64,000 nt of DNA from Opeltia flavorubescens (Eukaryota; Ascomycota; Lecanoromycetes; Teloschistales; Teloschistaceae), in assembly GCA_000442125.1 (NCBI GenBank), contig KE546971.1, forward strand, positions 932,583-996,582, read 5' to 3'. This document shows positions 12,352-23,809 of the stretch, one piece after another. Under the pieces are notes generated by a model. The model was not told where the DNA came from. It did not search any database and saw nothing but the letters and a program-made list of their open reading frames with translations. Numbering within the stretch: position 1 is the stretch's first letter; each line of letters begins with the position of its first letter. Both the position numbers and the translations under genes were made by a program.

Positions 12352-15300
12352 TCAGCTTCCCGCCGATCGTATAGCCAATTTGCCCCCAACCATGTTCCGC
12401 TTTTGAAGTTTTGCCCCATCCGATTTCTCCGGCAGCCCGGCTGTGATACTGACATTTCGAATCTTAGGCAGCTCGCCAACCGTATCATGCGTAGACTTTT
12501 GATCTACGTACAACTGCGCAGAGGAAGAGAGGGGAAAAGCGGGAAGCGTAGCGGGTATCACCGCGCCGTTCTGAACCAGCAGCTCGGCGATCGGGAATGC
12601 GATGCCTTTGAGGCTTTTCGGTGCAGCTCGTGAATTTGGTGATGCCCCCGGCGTCGACATACCTGCTGGCGTAGCAGGGTCCGCGGCGGCAAGCGCGAGG
12701 AAGACGGAATGAGTGTTGCGTGACCGGTCGGCAGCATTGGGATTGGCATGGAGTGCAAGTGCGTATAGGACCCCTTGCACGTCATTCTTCTTGATTGACG
12801 CAATGAGCGTGTCTTCCGGAGATGTATAGTGTGAGATGGTCGAAGCTATGGGTGTGACATAGGCCCGATCCACGTATTTCGACGTGATGAATCTTAGTCG
12901 CTGGTCCCTCGTTGCCTGTGGCATAGGCTTGGTCGATTGATCGAGCTTGGCTTCCCAAACCATGTTGCTGACGCGGTTGCCAACAAGAAGAAGTAGTTCC
13001 ACAATGTCCGTGGTGAAGGACGTTGTGTCGAGCGTTAATGATCGGATCTTGGAGATATGAGTTCCGAGGGAGCGATGGATGCCGCTGCATTCAATGCACA
13101 AGACAATTCCGAGGTTTATCGACACCCACTCAGTTCTGACGTTGGACCCGCAGTCAGCGCACCAGGCATTTCCCTGGTCGGCGTCACGAACCAGCTGCAG
13201 CAACTTCGACGGATTTTCTTCGAAGCTGTTGCTGTCCGTACGAATGTAAGTTGGCCTTGCGCCAACAGTTGTGCGTCTGCCGACGTTCCCTCCAGTGACT
13301 GCGGTACTGTGAGACGGGGAGAAATGGTGATGGTTGTTGCGACCAGAATATGAAGAACTCTTGCCGGTCAGTACAGATCCGATGTTGCGATGCTTTGAAC
13401 TTTCGCTCCCAAGCGCAGTACCAGCCGCCTGCGGAGTTCCTCTGCCCTCGAACGCACTTTGTAGAGCATTATTGATCGAATTGATCCAGTTGGTCATGTC
13501 TTCTTCCGAGGTCGCCTGATAGACACGCTTAAACTGTGGAGTGATGACCTCGAAGCAAAATCGTCGCTCGGCGTTACGAGCCTCCCGGACAGACGCCATC
13601 CGAAGATCTATTGGTTCCATATGTAGGTCGAGCCTCTGTTTCCAATTACTGTACTCAGATAGTCTTCCTTGATCAAGCACAATCCAAAACCTGTAGTGCT
13701 ACCATAAGTTTTGATCCCGAATCGAAAAACAAGACTTACTTGTGCCAAGCTTGCTTATTGAGACCCTTGGGATCTACATGTGACCCAGGCCTACTCAGTG
13801 CCCACAGCAGACCCTCTTTTCGTTGCTGCGATTTTGCCATGCTGCTGGCCGGTCCATGAACTTTCTCCTCAAGATCTCTTATACCCTTGAACTTATCAGG
13901 ACTCCCTACAGGGATACCACTGCTGGGTCGACTATTAGGAGTGGCAGGTATGTGGCTCGCTGGCAATTGAGTTGCCAATGCTGGACCGTGCTGAGAACTC
14001 GTAGATGTAGAATACTGTAGACCATTGCGCGTACCATCGGCGCCTGACAGCTCGGAATCCGAAATATGACCTGTGGAATTTGCACCATTCGTCGAAGCTG
14101 TAGGCGTGTTGTTAACAAGGTTCGCTTCTGGCTCAATATACGGTTTGGTGCTCTTCTCCAAAGTCCTTCGCTTCTCCTCTCTCTCGGTCCGCTGGAACTG
14201 AAATTCCTTGTCCGCCTCCCTAACCTCGTGAATCAACGCTTCAAGCTGTGGAGTCATCTCCTCCACCTTCTTGGCAGTCGTGAGGAAGCTTTTCGCTTGT
14301 AGATCGGCATATTTGGTCAAATGAGAAAGTAATTCCTGTTCTTTCCTCCCTCCGTGCAGATCTTGCATAAAAGATGAGTAATCAAACCGTTTCAACTCGA
14401 AATTGCGTCGCTTTGTCTGATACTTGGAATCGCTCTGGTTCCGTTTCTTTTCCTTGAGTGAATCTTGCCGCTGGCCGAGGTAGCGACTGACGTAGGCATA
14501 GTAATCCCTACTCTCATCCTCAAAGTCTTTCCTCTTGGCCTCGACTTGCTTGATTTCAACATTGTATAGGCGAGACAATGGTTCGATGATAGTTTTGCGT
14601 AACTGGACGGTGTTTTGTACTTCGTACTGCAAGATTTCCTTTGCGATTTTTTCGAAATAGTGTTCCAGCGCGGGTTGAACAGCATTCGCATTGGATGCAG
14701 AGGCTTCTCGAAGTGCTTCAATGAAACCAGCGACGGCCTCATTACACTCGACTTGGGCCGCTTGAGCAGCTTCCGCTTTCCTCAGCACCTTTTTCATCCT
14801 TGTCCGCATGTTCCCTGTCTTCTGCTCAAGCGCTTTCATGGTCGCACGAAACAAGGGTCCGTCTTCGACAGCACTCATGTCCTCGCCTGGTCGTTGACAT
14901 GAAACCCCGACTGTGGCATTTTCTTGTGTTGACGCTTGCGATAGCCCCAAGCTAGGATCTGCAGGTTCTAATGGAGAAGGCGGGCCCAGATATTCATATG
15001 CTTCGGAGTCGCTTGTTCCAGATTGCATTGACTGCGATGACGGTAGGCGTAGCCTCGGTGGTACCTTCAAGCCCAACGTTGGAGAGGGAATCTGAGGACT
15101 ATTCAGCGCCTTCTGGTTGTTCTGAACCCAAAATGTAAAAGTTGCAAGAGTCTCCAATCTATGAGCTCTCTGATCATATTCCACAAAACTGCAGATGTTG
15201 CGCCATCCTCCACCTTTATCCTCAAGCAGCTTTGGTGGTTGCCATTTCCATGTCCAGTCCAATTGAACGGAGGGATTTCCTGCAGTCGAGATGTCGCCAA

Positions 15301-15866
15301 CCAACTCAACATTAGAATTCCGATGCAAGTTTGGATCCGCGTGGAATTCCCTCGTTACCAGGTTTTCAAGATCTTTGCTACAAGATGCGAAAGCGAATGT
15401 GAGGCCGTTGATGAAAGTGTCGATTGAACTCGCCTCGCCAGAAACGTGGCTCTGGCCTTGGCGAACGATAAATGAGAAGTTGAAAAAGAGGTCGTCATCG
15501 TTGTTTAGGCGAAGGAGAAAGGATGGCGAAGATATTGAAGGAGAAGACTCGGGATCCTGTATGTTCAGTATACTAGCCCAGTAGAGTCTCTGAAACGGGC
15601 ACCAACTTGTATATACTCGATGAGACCCTCATCTGGTGGTTCTCGCCTTGCAGCGATTCTCGAAGCTGGGAAAGCGTTCGGTGTGATGCTCAAGAGAACT
15701 TTCCGACGAGCATTAGTAATGACAAGTGAGGCAATGAAAACTGAAAGCAGTGAGCTACTCAACCTCAGCAGATTAGGGCGAAAATTAGTAAAAAGCACCT
15801 ACAGCGATCTTGATCTCTGAGATTTAGGCTGGGTTGGTCCTCAGGCGTGCTACTGACATTCCCCAT
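12352..15866 (-). CDS. BAR-PH-ArfGAP-ankyrin protein (ACAP/centaurin type)
   Basis: Four exons: 15866-15803, 15740-15607, 15556-13740 and 13690-12352, giving 1117 aa. The introns (62, 50 and 49 nt) have canonical ends, and the phases agree. The protein starts MGNVSS, a good N-myristoylation context. A conserved N-terminal segment (FIASLVITNARRK, then LLRLNNDDDLFFNFSFIVRQ) precedes a BAR-like coiled region at about residues 300-525. A PH domain follows near 660-780; the last intron falls inside its KQAWHK/FWIVLDQG strand. The ArfGAP zinc finger is at about 846-870 (WCADC, then CIECSGIHRSLG, spacing C-x2-C-x16-C-x2-C). Ankyrin-like sequence is C-terminal. Such proteins bind curved membrane and stimulate GTP hydrolysis by Arf in vesicle traffic. 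Confidence 0.93.
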
Positions 15867-16506
15867 AGCATGGGGGAGATATACATTAATCACCTCCAAA
15901 GGCTTCTTTAGACGTGAAAGTTCTTTAAGTAGCAGCAAATCTTGATTCGGAGCAGGTACTCGGTACGGGTCTTATTTTTCTTAAGATCGTAGTCGTTACC
16001 TTGTTGCCGTGTAACTCGAGACAGGACGGTCGCCAGCAGTGGGGTCTGTTGCGCATATGTCGTTGAGAATGCACTGATGGCGTATACCGTTCATAGAGCT
16101 CCCTAGACCATGTATCTAGACTTAATGAAAAATGCTTGAGGTAAGGCTGCTGAGATCTCGTAACTTGGGCTTAAAAGACGTGGACCGGTGACAAGCTTAG
16201 GTAAGGTATAGCTTTCTATCTATCCGGCGACGCTAACGTTTCTCAAAATCCGGGGTAGACGAGTAGTGCTAATGAAGCCTATGACCAAATTGATAGATGT
16301 TGATAATAGTGCTAACCATCTCTGGGAGTCCTGATCACTACTGGATACCCTTCCTGTGACTGCACCACTACTACATACAAGATCTGGGTATCTCGGTGTA
16401 GAGAACCAAAATTGGATACAGAAACCTCCATCTGGCATTTTGCTGCTCGGTATGCACCATGCCATTTCTCAAAAAAACGCCTTGTCTCCCATGCTCACCT
16501 CTAAGT
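15867..16506. other. Spacer between the ArfGAP start and the PUP3 stop
   Basis: 640 bp holding the promoter of the leftward ArfGAP gene and the 3' end of PUP3. Open frames here are short and unconvincing. No repeat or RNA gene was recognised. Confidence 0.5.
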
Positions 16507-17306
16507 CTAATCCTGTCTTCCCTTTAGCAACCTCTTCGTGACCTTATCCTTTTCGACAATGTACACGTGTGCTCCCCAGCCTGATAATGCATCGCGGTCT
16601 ACGGCGTTCAGCAGCGCCTGAGAAATTGTTTCGAAAAGATCTTCTGGCTCCTGGCGTACAATGTATGATCAGCGATAAGCACCAACAGCGCACAAGCTGC
16701 GTGTGAGCTTCCACGTACCAGGTCCGGCTCCCATAACCCTTCGCAGGTTCCAAATAACTGATCACTAGCTGTGCCCGACACGATGAAATCTTTGGCGAAA
16801 TCGATGCAACCTATGCTGTCGAATCCGCAAATGAAGGGTTTTCCGGTTGTGTGGTTGATGCCTGCAATTACAGGGCTCACGAAGTACGGTCCAAATCTTT
16901 TCTCGTACAGACTACTTGAAACAAGATTGGCCAGTGTTTGCGGGGATATCTGGCGTTCTTCCCGTAAGCGGTACAGGTTGACTTTATATCGAAAGAGATC
17001 TGCGACGGTAGAAACATCGGTCGCTAAACCGGTGAGTCCGAGGTAGACGTCGCCGTATGGAAAGATTTTTGGGAAGTTGTTCGAGACGGTCAAGGACTGA
17101 AGCCCGAGGCGTAAATCACAGGCGATAGCTACACAGTCTTTTCCCACCATAGCTACACATGCGCCGCCATCTAGATGTTGACATTTAGCATCCCATACAC
17201 TCCTGCGTTTCCAAAATCATGACTATCGTCTTACTGATAGAGAATGGGGAGCTCTGGAAGGTAGTCAGTGCCCATACGTAAAATACTCGCTACTAAAGCT
17301 TACCAT
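16507..17306 (-). CDS. PUP3: 20S proteasome subunit beta-3
   Basis: Four exons: 17306-17304, 17253-17235, 17170-16719 and 16650-16507, giving 205 aa, the usual length of beta-3. Exon 1 is the ATG alone and exon 2 is 19 nt; together they give the expected N-terminus [20 protein letters not shown]. The body has the family segments [24 protein letters not shown] and PVIAGI. The C-terminus is [20 protein letters not shown]. Beta-3 is a non-catalytic subunit of the core particle and lacks the N-terminal catalytic threonine, as here. The introns (50, 64 and 68 nt) are canonical. The RRM gene starts 379 bp away on the other strand. Confidence 0.96.
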
Positions 17307-17685
17307 CCTCGTGGTCTATCTCCAGATCACTTTCAAGCTTGCGGTCCAGCTTCCTCTTCTATTACCTAGAAGCAACTTATGAAACGGGTTCAGAACCTCA
17401 AAAGTAGGAGAAAAAAGATGGTTTGATAGGAGATTTGGTCAGCGAATATGCGGAGTGCTGACCTTTCTTACAAGCTATCGAGCTTCAGGTGTCTACGCGT
17501 AGCCGAGCCGCGCTAGCAGTGGGCCTTGCAGGGTGGTTTTGCAACCGAGCCAGCAAAATATTCCAGCAAGAATATTATACATAAAGTGCGCCATCAATAT
17601 TGCTATTACAGTCAATATCAATCAGTCATTCCTTTTCGAGTGCCCGTTCAATCTTACACAATATTAATCATTGAACTTGTTCGCG
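17307..17685. promoter_or_regulatory. Divergent spacer between PUP3 and the RRM gene
   Basis: A 379 bp region between two start codons on opposite strands, so it must hold both promoters. I did not identify a specific regulator site. Confidence 0.5.
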
Positions 17686-18413
17686 ATGACGTCCAGGCCA
17701 ATGCCATCCCATAATGGACCGCCTCAAAAACCAGCTCAACCTATGGGAATTCCGAATCAAACGTGGGAACTCCCCGCCATGCTCAACGGACCAAGCACTG
17801 ACATTGATCTAGCCTCTATATCAAAAATCTCCCTGATAAACTCCAGAAGTATGATTTGCGGCTATCACTTTACACTCTTTTTTCGACCTACGGACCCGTT
17901 TTGGATGTGGTTGCTTTGAAAACCAAAAAAATGCGAGGCCAGGCGCACGTCGTTTTCCGCGACGTACAAGCAAGCGCACAAGCGATGAGAGCACTTCAGG
18001 GTTTTGACTTCTTCGGAAAGGAAATGGTAAGCATAGGATAACCCTCAACTGCTATCCACTAATGCAACCTAATACCCTGCTTTTAGAAAATCCAGTACGG
18101 GAAGGGAAAATCGGATACAATAGCGAAACTTGACGGCACATATCGCATGCCTACTGTCTCTTCAACTCAACCCGCCATCACTGAGCTACAACAGTCGATC
18201 TTCAATGCACCACCTTCATCAGCGCCTGCAGGGGTTCCTCCTCCCCTTTCACTATCCAAATTATCGGAGACCCAGGCCAACGGTGGGGACGCTGATCGGG
18301 AGGAACCGCACGGGACCAAGCGCAGCAGGGACGAAGAAAGCGACGATGAAGGCGCGCCAATGGAAGAGGACGATAGCGACGCTCCCATGGAGGCTTCATC
18401 AGACGAAGACTAA
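17686..18413 (+). CDS. U1A/U2B''-type spliceosomal RRM protein
   Basis: Three exons: 17686-17762, 17813-18026 and 18087-18413, giving 205 aa. The single RRM has RNP2 LYIKNLPDKL and RNP1 RGQAHVVF, with the U1A/U2B'' hallmarks LRLSLYTLFSTYGPVLDVVA and ALQGFDFFGKEMKIQYGKGK. The tail is Pro/Ser-rich and ends in an acidic run (MEEDDSDAPMEASSDED). Family members bind a stem-loop of U1 or U2 snRNA. Fungal versions often have one RRM (yeast Msl1), so U2B'' is the likelier role, but the sequence alone does not separate it from U1A. The introns are 50 and 60 nt. Confidence 0.9.
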
Positions 18414-18529
18414 ATTTCAGAGGGCGCTCGCCTATACCATCTGCAGCAGGCCAGAGCCTATCTCATCGTCCATCCTCCAGTCTTCGGACCAGACAGATTC
18501 ACATGGTCAGCAGGGATCTTCACCTTGTC

Positions 18530-19405
18530 TCACGAGCCTATAATGATGTCCTTTGGAAGGTACAGCCCCACGGCTGAACCCACAAGCCCGAACCATATTT
18601 GCAGGTATTCCAGTGGTAGAATGGAACGACCATCCACGATCTGCTTCATGGCTTCCGCAGTATTGCAGGGATGTATGAAGTACGCCGGAAGATCCGTCAC
18701 AGGATGATTCTAATTTTGTCAGCAGGAGCGTCCGTGCAAGCAAAGAAAGAGAAGACACCAACAGCCATACTGATACCACCAACGATTCCGTGACCACGCA
18801 AACTGTTTTCCATCTCTTTAGGTATAAGCCATTGATATATAGCATCGAGACCTTGAAAAGCACTCGATGGAAGTTGGTGTAAGTAAAGGTAGAGAACGGG
18901 AACCTGGTAGGATGGCGAATAGAGTATGTGGTATTCTACACGAGGGGAATCTTGAATTGAAGAGCCGTGATGAATGGCTACCTATCAGAGACGTCAATAG
19001 AGCATCCGGTGAGGAGACCACGAACACACTTCGTCAAATGAATCGTCATCTTCAATACTTAGAAAATGACCTGTGCCCTCTACATCATGGGTAGGGGAAC
19101 TGGCAAATTGATATTCACTGATCTTTGTACTCAGACTTCTTGAAATTGAAAGAAAATGGCCTCCGCTCTAAATGAAACCACAATTAGCTTGCGTGCAAAG
19201 CGCATTCTGGGGTCGCTTGGAATTCAACGTGTCATCACATGGGCCATGTTCGTACTATTGACGGGTAGCTACCTACTTCGCCTTTCCATTTAATGCTAAA
19301 GCAGCCAAAGAAAGCCTCGTCGTGGCAGCGGTGAATCAACGTCGAGCACGCATCTTCGAACTCCGGATAAGAAATCACTCCATTGGCGTTATATCTGATG
19401 TACAT
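18530..19405 (-). CDS. ATG10: Autophagy E2-like enzyme Atg10
   Basis: Four exons: 19405-19277, 19167-19030, 18981-18763 and 18709-18530, giving 221 aa. The introns are 109, 48 and 53 nt, and all phases agree. Atg10 is the E2-like enzyme that passes Atg12 to Atg5. Diagnostic parts are YPEFEDACSTLIHRC at the N-terminus, VEYHILYSPSYQVPVLYLYL in the middle, and NHPVTDLPAYFIHPCNTAEA near the end. In the HPC motif the cysteine (about residue 177) is the catalytic thioester site. The protein ends with YLQIWFGLVGSAVGLYLP, as in other Atg10 proteins. The first ATG is the least certain point. The gene is invisible as one open frame because every exon is short. Confidence 0.88.
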
Positions 19406-20159
19406 ATTGGCATGATTACGCGGCATATCAATCGTCCCAACCTCCGACTCGTCACTTGCAGATTCCTGGTACTCTACCATCTTACCCCGATTAGACAGAA
19501 TCCTGTTGACCGTGATGGGTACGTGGAACCTCGGTGGCTGATGGTTTTCTGCCCATGTCTTCCCATGAGTGGAGCTTTTGTGTAGCAAGGAGGGTTTCTC
19601 GGAGTACACTTGCATCTCCATTGGAAGTCTTAGTGCACAGACATTCGACTTTCCTAAGTCAAGGTTCCAATACCTCAAAAGCTACCATCACTCTGCGGCC
19701 AGCTGATCACAATCGACCGATGCGGTCATCACAGCATAACTATTAGACGTCGCAAAAACTGTGGCTGAGCTTCCACTAGGCCCACAATGCTGCAGACAGC
19801 TAACATGGAAAGGCATAAGCGTAGTTGTGAATCTTGGAACCGGGCACACGCGATGCATGTAGATCTTTGATTTGAGCCACATCTTTAATCCTTTCCGTTC
19901 CCACTTCTTTACTTCACGTTGTCTAGGTAACTTATAACGCTCCCATTGATCTTAAGACTAAATACACCATTCACACCAGCTCAAAACCTCCGTTAATGCA
20001 CCAAATGATTTCATCTACAGAATAAAGCTCAAAGAGAGCATTCAACGGTCATCTTCCTCTCTTTGAGCTGCAAACACGAACCTTGCGAATAAGGGATGTC
20101 CTTGCAAATGTAGTCCGCCCACCATTCATTACATCGAATTCGATTAACAGGGTAACACA
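19406..20159. other. Divergent spacer between ATG10 and the disordered-protein gene
   Basis: About 750 bp, presumably containing both promoters. A leftward open frame extends upstream from the ATG10 first exon to 19678, but its codons upstream of the chosen ATG have no family similarity. Nothing else was recognised. Confidence 0.45.
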
Positions 20160-23100
20160 ATGCTCTTCCCAGCTTTTGCAACGACACAAGGCCCACCATC
20201 ACAGAGACGTAGGCTCTCTCGGACTGGCTCCTCGGCCTTTCAAAGTGGAGGCACATCTACAGCATCCTCGTCCTCATCCTCATCCTCATCCTCATCCTCA
20301 TCCTCATCCTCATGCTTACTCACTGGCACTCCTGGCTCTGATCTCAATGAAGAGCAGATCATGCAAGCACACATCAAAGATAAAGTGTGGACGGACTCCC
20401 TCGCAGCTCAAAACCACGTTTCGTCACCTATTGACGAAGATAAGCATCCAGACTCTGTCAAAACCCCTATACGTCGAAGATCACTTTATACGCCGGGCAT
20501 TGCCACTCGATCGCCAGAAGATATATTGCGGAAACCCCCTCCGCCAACGCAACTGAATTCTCAAGCAGACCGTGAGTATTACTACAATCCGTCTTTGCCT
20601 GATTCGTCACCGCTTGCACGCCTTGCCAACCTGCGGTCGGTGCAGACTGAGAGGTCGGTACAGACTGAGAGGTCGGTGCAGACTGAGAGGTCGATGCAGA
20701 CTGAGAGGTCGATGCAGACTGAAAGGTCGGTGCAGACTGGGAGGTCGACGCCTTCCGAGCTGGATTACAGCCATCTTGGCGCACTGAAGCTAGGCACGCT
20801 GCGCGTTACAAATGGTACTGCTTCTCCTGCCGCAAGAAAGCATGATATCAGCCTAGAGCTTACTCCGGTTTTGGAATCGAGACCTCGAGATTCTTGTGAC
20901 CTCAATGGCACTGACGTAATTGCTTCTCCTACAAGCCAGTCGCCTTGGAATCCTCGGCTCATCAAACGCAAACCAGTGCCTTCTGCCTCCACTAGAAGAG
21001 AAAATAATGATCAAGCATGTCCGACGACCTATTACTCATCAGAGCTTCCTGGAAAGTCCTATCCATATCCAATGCCTGCGATATGCACCGATGATAGATC
21101 TCGAGAAGCTGCAAATGAGGTCTCTTCGATAATAACCCCGCCGTTGGCATTACCTGAGATGACACGGAAGTTAAAAAAGAGGAGGCCGAAATCGCAGCCT
21201 CCATTACAGCGCACTCCAATACTTGCTGATGACACTTCTGAAAAAAATGAAATCCCCCCAGTGCCGAGCACAATCGCAAATCTCCACTATCAGCGGATGT
21301 CAGCATTTCGTAGTATCGACTACACTTACAAGGATTTTCAGCACGCCGAAGTTGAGACACCTTCAAATCCAGTACCCCCGGTAATACAAACGCGATTTCC
21401 TTCTCCAACCTTTGTACCCGATAATTCTCCGCCCAAAGATAGACCTTCTTTATTCCAGAAATTAGCCTCAAGAGCGAGATCACGTTCGCGATCCAGGCCA
21501 AGGATGCTGCCTCAACCTTCATATGAGTCTGACAATGAATCCGTTAGGTCGATCTGTAGATCCCCAAGCTGGTCTGAATATCGCAATGCAAAGAAAAAGC
21601 AAGTCAAGAAGAAGGAAAAGGCAGACCGAGAGCTTCGCAGACAGTCAGAGCCGGAGCGATCGAATGACACCGAGACTAGTCCAAGGTCTCGATCTAGATT
21701 CAGGTCGAAGTCCAGGCGGCGTTCACCTCATCGTGACCTCAGTCCAACGCTTACAGATTTTGGGACCGTAGGAGACTCGCTTGGAGCTAGTCCATACGAT
21801 ATCGCCAGAGTACAACGTGAACTGCCACAGCGTGCGGAAGGAAGAAGAATCCAGCCTCACCATATAGGTACTGTTGAAACGCACACAGAATCAAGAAATA
21901 ATATGATCGAGAACGATGTTCCACGCAATCGACTGAGAAGCCGCAGCCTAGCCCCTACCGTTGAAGCGTGTAGTAGAGACATTCATACTTTCAGCACCTT
22001 TTCTCCAAAGCCGGCACGACCTTACAGTATGTATGTAGATCGGCAGCCTATCCCTCCTTTACCTGTGGTTGATACAGCGCTGAAAGACGGCAAATCACAA
22101 TCTACCTTGTCTTCGAAGAAAGGACAGGTAGAGAGTGCCCAACTGCCTGAGTCGAAACATAAGTCTGTGGGCATTCCTGACACGATTTTTGGCTCTAACG
22201 CAACGACTTCGATGGAGGACCTTATCGACAAACTACTTGATGCGCCCGACTCCATCTCGAGAGAAGTCATCTTGCAGCAGATTCGCCAGCATAAGCGTGG
22301 CTCTGAAGGTCAAACAACTAGTTGCCGTCAAAGTACGGACAATGGGATTGGTAAGCCAACAGGAATGGTCGAAATTCCTCTTGAAATGCGGAGAGACGCT
22401 GAAGCTGCATATGACCAAACCGCTACATCGATTTGGGAAAACGAGTTACCACAAACACAGAGTATGTTCGCTGGCGCACCTCCAATTCCACCGGTACCGA
22501 CTGCAGAGTACCTGGAACAGCAGGAAGAGCGGCGATCAGTTGCAAAGTCTGACAAACAGAAGACGCTCACCCCGCCTCAAAGTCAAAAAGCTCTTGGGAC
22601 ATCAAAGAAAGACCTCTGGGCTAGCTGCACCATGCAGACGGAACGTAGGAAAGCGAACGGACTAAGCGGCGACTGGGACCCACATCGATTGGCTTGGTCA
22701 CAGAGGCGTAAATCTGCTGGGGAGGCTCTACTTTCGACTTATCGCCAACCCGGGCTTGCAGATGCTACAAGTATGACCAAACAGGAAGATGCTCCTGAAG
22801 AAATAGATCGAAATTCTATCGTAGCTAAGACGGTAGTCGCGGCTTCCATGAATTTGGAATCACCTCCTGCCCCTCGTAGCGGACGCAAAGCGTTTCACAG
22901 ACCGTGGCCACCATCCGAAAGCCAACAGATAACATCTGCTGGTCGTGTAGCCAACCCAGTGGAACCAATTAATAAGGTAGCTGCCACCACACAGGCTTTC
23001 GAACGTCTCACTGGTAGATTCGAAGGAGGCTTTCTATATGGTTATGAGCCAGGCTTCGGACTCGGGGGATCGGCCGGTACAAGGGGTATTAAAAATGGTG

Positions 23101-23210
23101 CAACGCGTAAAAGCATCCAGGTGAGCCAAGGCTTCGGTGTGGATTTGAGCGATGTGCCAATCTTCGTTGCTCCTTCAAGACGATGTGATACTCTCAATGT
23201 CGGCAATTAA
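20160..23210 (+). CDS. Large Ser/Arg/Pro-rich disordered protein, function unknown
   Basis: A single 1016-codon exon. I do not recognise a named family. A poly-serine tract is coded by TCC/TCA repeats at about 20263-20310. A tandem array at about 20636-20755 codes for RSVQTE-like hexapeptides. Basic RS-rich stretches follow (for example RSRSRPRM near residue 447). The most globular-looking part is the C-terminus (LTGRFEGGFLYGYEPGFGLG, then GFGVDLSDVPIFVAP), which is probably the conserved element. Codon use and uninterrupted length show it is real. The protein is likely a scaffold or phosphorylation target, but that is a guess. Confidence 0.85.
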   Translation: MLFPAFATTQGPPSQRRRLSRTGSSAFQSGGTSTASSSSSSSSSSSSSSSSCLLTGTPGSDLNEEQIMQAHIKDKVWTDSLAAQNHVSSPIDEDKHPDSVKTPIRRRSLYTPGIATRSPEDILRKPPPPTQLNSQADREYYYNPSLPDSSPLARLANLRSVQTERSVQTERSVQTERSMQTERSMQTERSVQTGRSTPSELDYSHLGALKLGTLRVTNGTASPAARKHDISLELTPVLESRPRDSCDLNGTDVIASPTSQSPWNPRLIKRKPVPSASTRRENNDQACPTTYYSSELPGKSYPYPMPAICTDDRSREAANEVSSIITPPLALPEMTRKLKKRRPKSQPPLQRTPILADDTSEKNEIPPVPSTIANLHYQRMSAFRSIDYTYKDFQHAEVETPSNPVPPVIQTRFPSPTFVPDNSPPKDRPSLFQKLASRARSRSRSRPRMLPQPSYESDNESVRSICRSPSWSEYRNAKKKQVKKKEKADRELRRQSEPERSNDTETSPRSRSRFRSKSRRRSPHRDLSPTLTDFGTVGDSLGASPYDIARVQRELPQRAEGRRIQPHHIGTVETHTESRNNMIENDVPRNRLRSRSLAPTVEACSRDIHTFSTFSPKPARPYSMYVDRQPIPPLPVVDTALKDGKSQSTLSSKKGQVESAQLPESKHKSVGIPDTIFGSNATTSMEDLIDKLLDAPDSISREVILQQIRQHKRGSEGQTTSCRQSTDNGIGKPTGMVEIPLEMRRDAEAAYDQTATSIWENELPQTQSMFAGAPPIPPVPTAEYLEQQEERRSVAKSDKQKTLTPPQSQKALGTSKKDLWASCTMQTERRKANGLSGDWDPHRLAWSQRRKSAGEALLSTYRQPGLADATSMTKQEDAPEEIDRNSIVAKTVVAASMNLESPPAPRSGRKAFHRPWPPSESQQITSAGRVANPVEPINKVAATTQAFERLTGRFEGGFLYGYEPGFGLGGSAGTRGIKNGATRKSIQVSQGFGVDLSDVPIFVAPSRRCDTLNVGN
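20636..20755 (+). repeat. Coding minisatellite, 18-nt unit
   Basis: About six to seven near-identical copies of GAGGTCGGTGCAGACTGA in tandem. They are in frame and code for the repeated hexapeptide RS(V/M)QTE. Units differ by single bases (GTG/GTA/ATG). The array should be length-variable between strains. Confidence 0.9.
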
Positions 23211-23809
23211 TATGATGCTTCTGAAAATAAATGATGTATATAGCACCAAACATTGATACATGTAACATTAGTCAAAAATTTCTAACATTCGTTGTCCGAG
23301 GGTCGGTGACAAAAGTCTTGTCCGATATTGGCTTGGCAGCACGTATTACTTTTATAGCCAGGCGAATCCACGACAAGCTGTCAGAGAATATAGGAAACAA
23401 GTAATATAAGATCGTTGTTTAAATACGCTTAAGTCGACTGGATATGTAAAAAAGGTAGAATTATTTTATCGGTTATGATATATAAATACGTTCAATAATA
23501 TATAAAATGGAAGAATTTGCCAAGAGTCTTAGGAGCGTATGGATGAATATACCCTTTTGATTGTTGGAGAATTGATCGCTTGAGACCATACTTTATTTTA
23601 TGATGATCACTGTCTTTGTTGACAAGCACCCTTACCAATCATCGAGAGTTGCCTCTATGACTTGTCCTCCTCTTGCGTTGATAGGAAATGAAAATGTTTT
23701 CCATAAAGCTGCCGCTCGAACGCCGACGGGACTGTGTTTGGTGCTTTCGTCTGACGGTATCGGTCAAGTAGCCATATAACCTAATGATTTTGTATGCCTG
23801 CTGGAGGCT
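23211..23809. other. Spacer containing repeat copy B
   Basis: A 600 bp gap after the disordered-protein gene and before the small coiled-coil gene. Its recognisable content is the dispersed repeat at 23320-23488; the rest is AT-rich and non-coding. Confidence 0.5.
23320..23488 (+). repeat. Dispersed short repeat, copy B
   Basis: Matches copy A (minus strand, 12107 to 11932), beginning TCCGATATTGGCTTGGCAGC and running through AAGCTGTCAGAGAATA. Relative to copy A it carries several C-to-T and G-to-A changes, including CA to TA and TG to TA, which suggest RIP. Toward its 3' end it becomes very AT-rich. Confidence 0.7.

Noticed and set aside
20467-20784. A minus-strand frame with STSQSAP-like repeats
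   Set aside because: It is the reverse reading of the 18-nt minisatellite in the disordered-protein gene.
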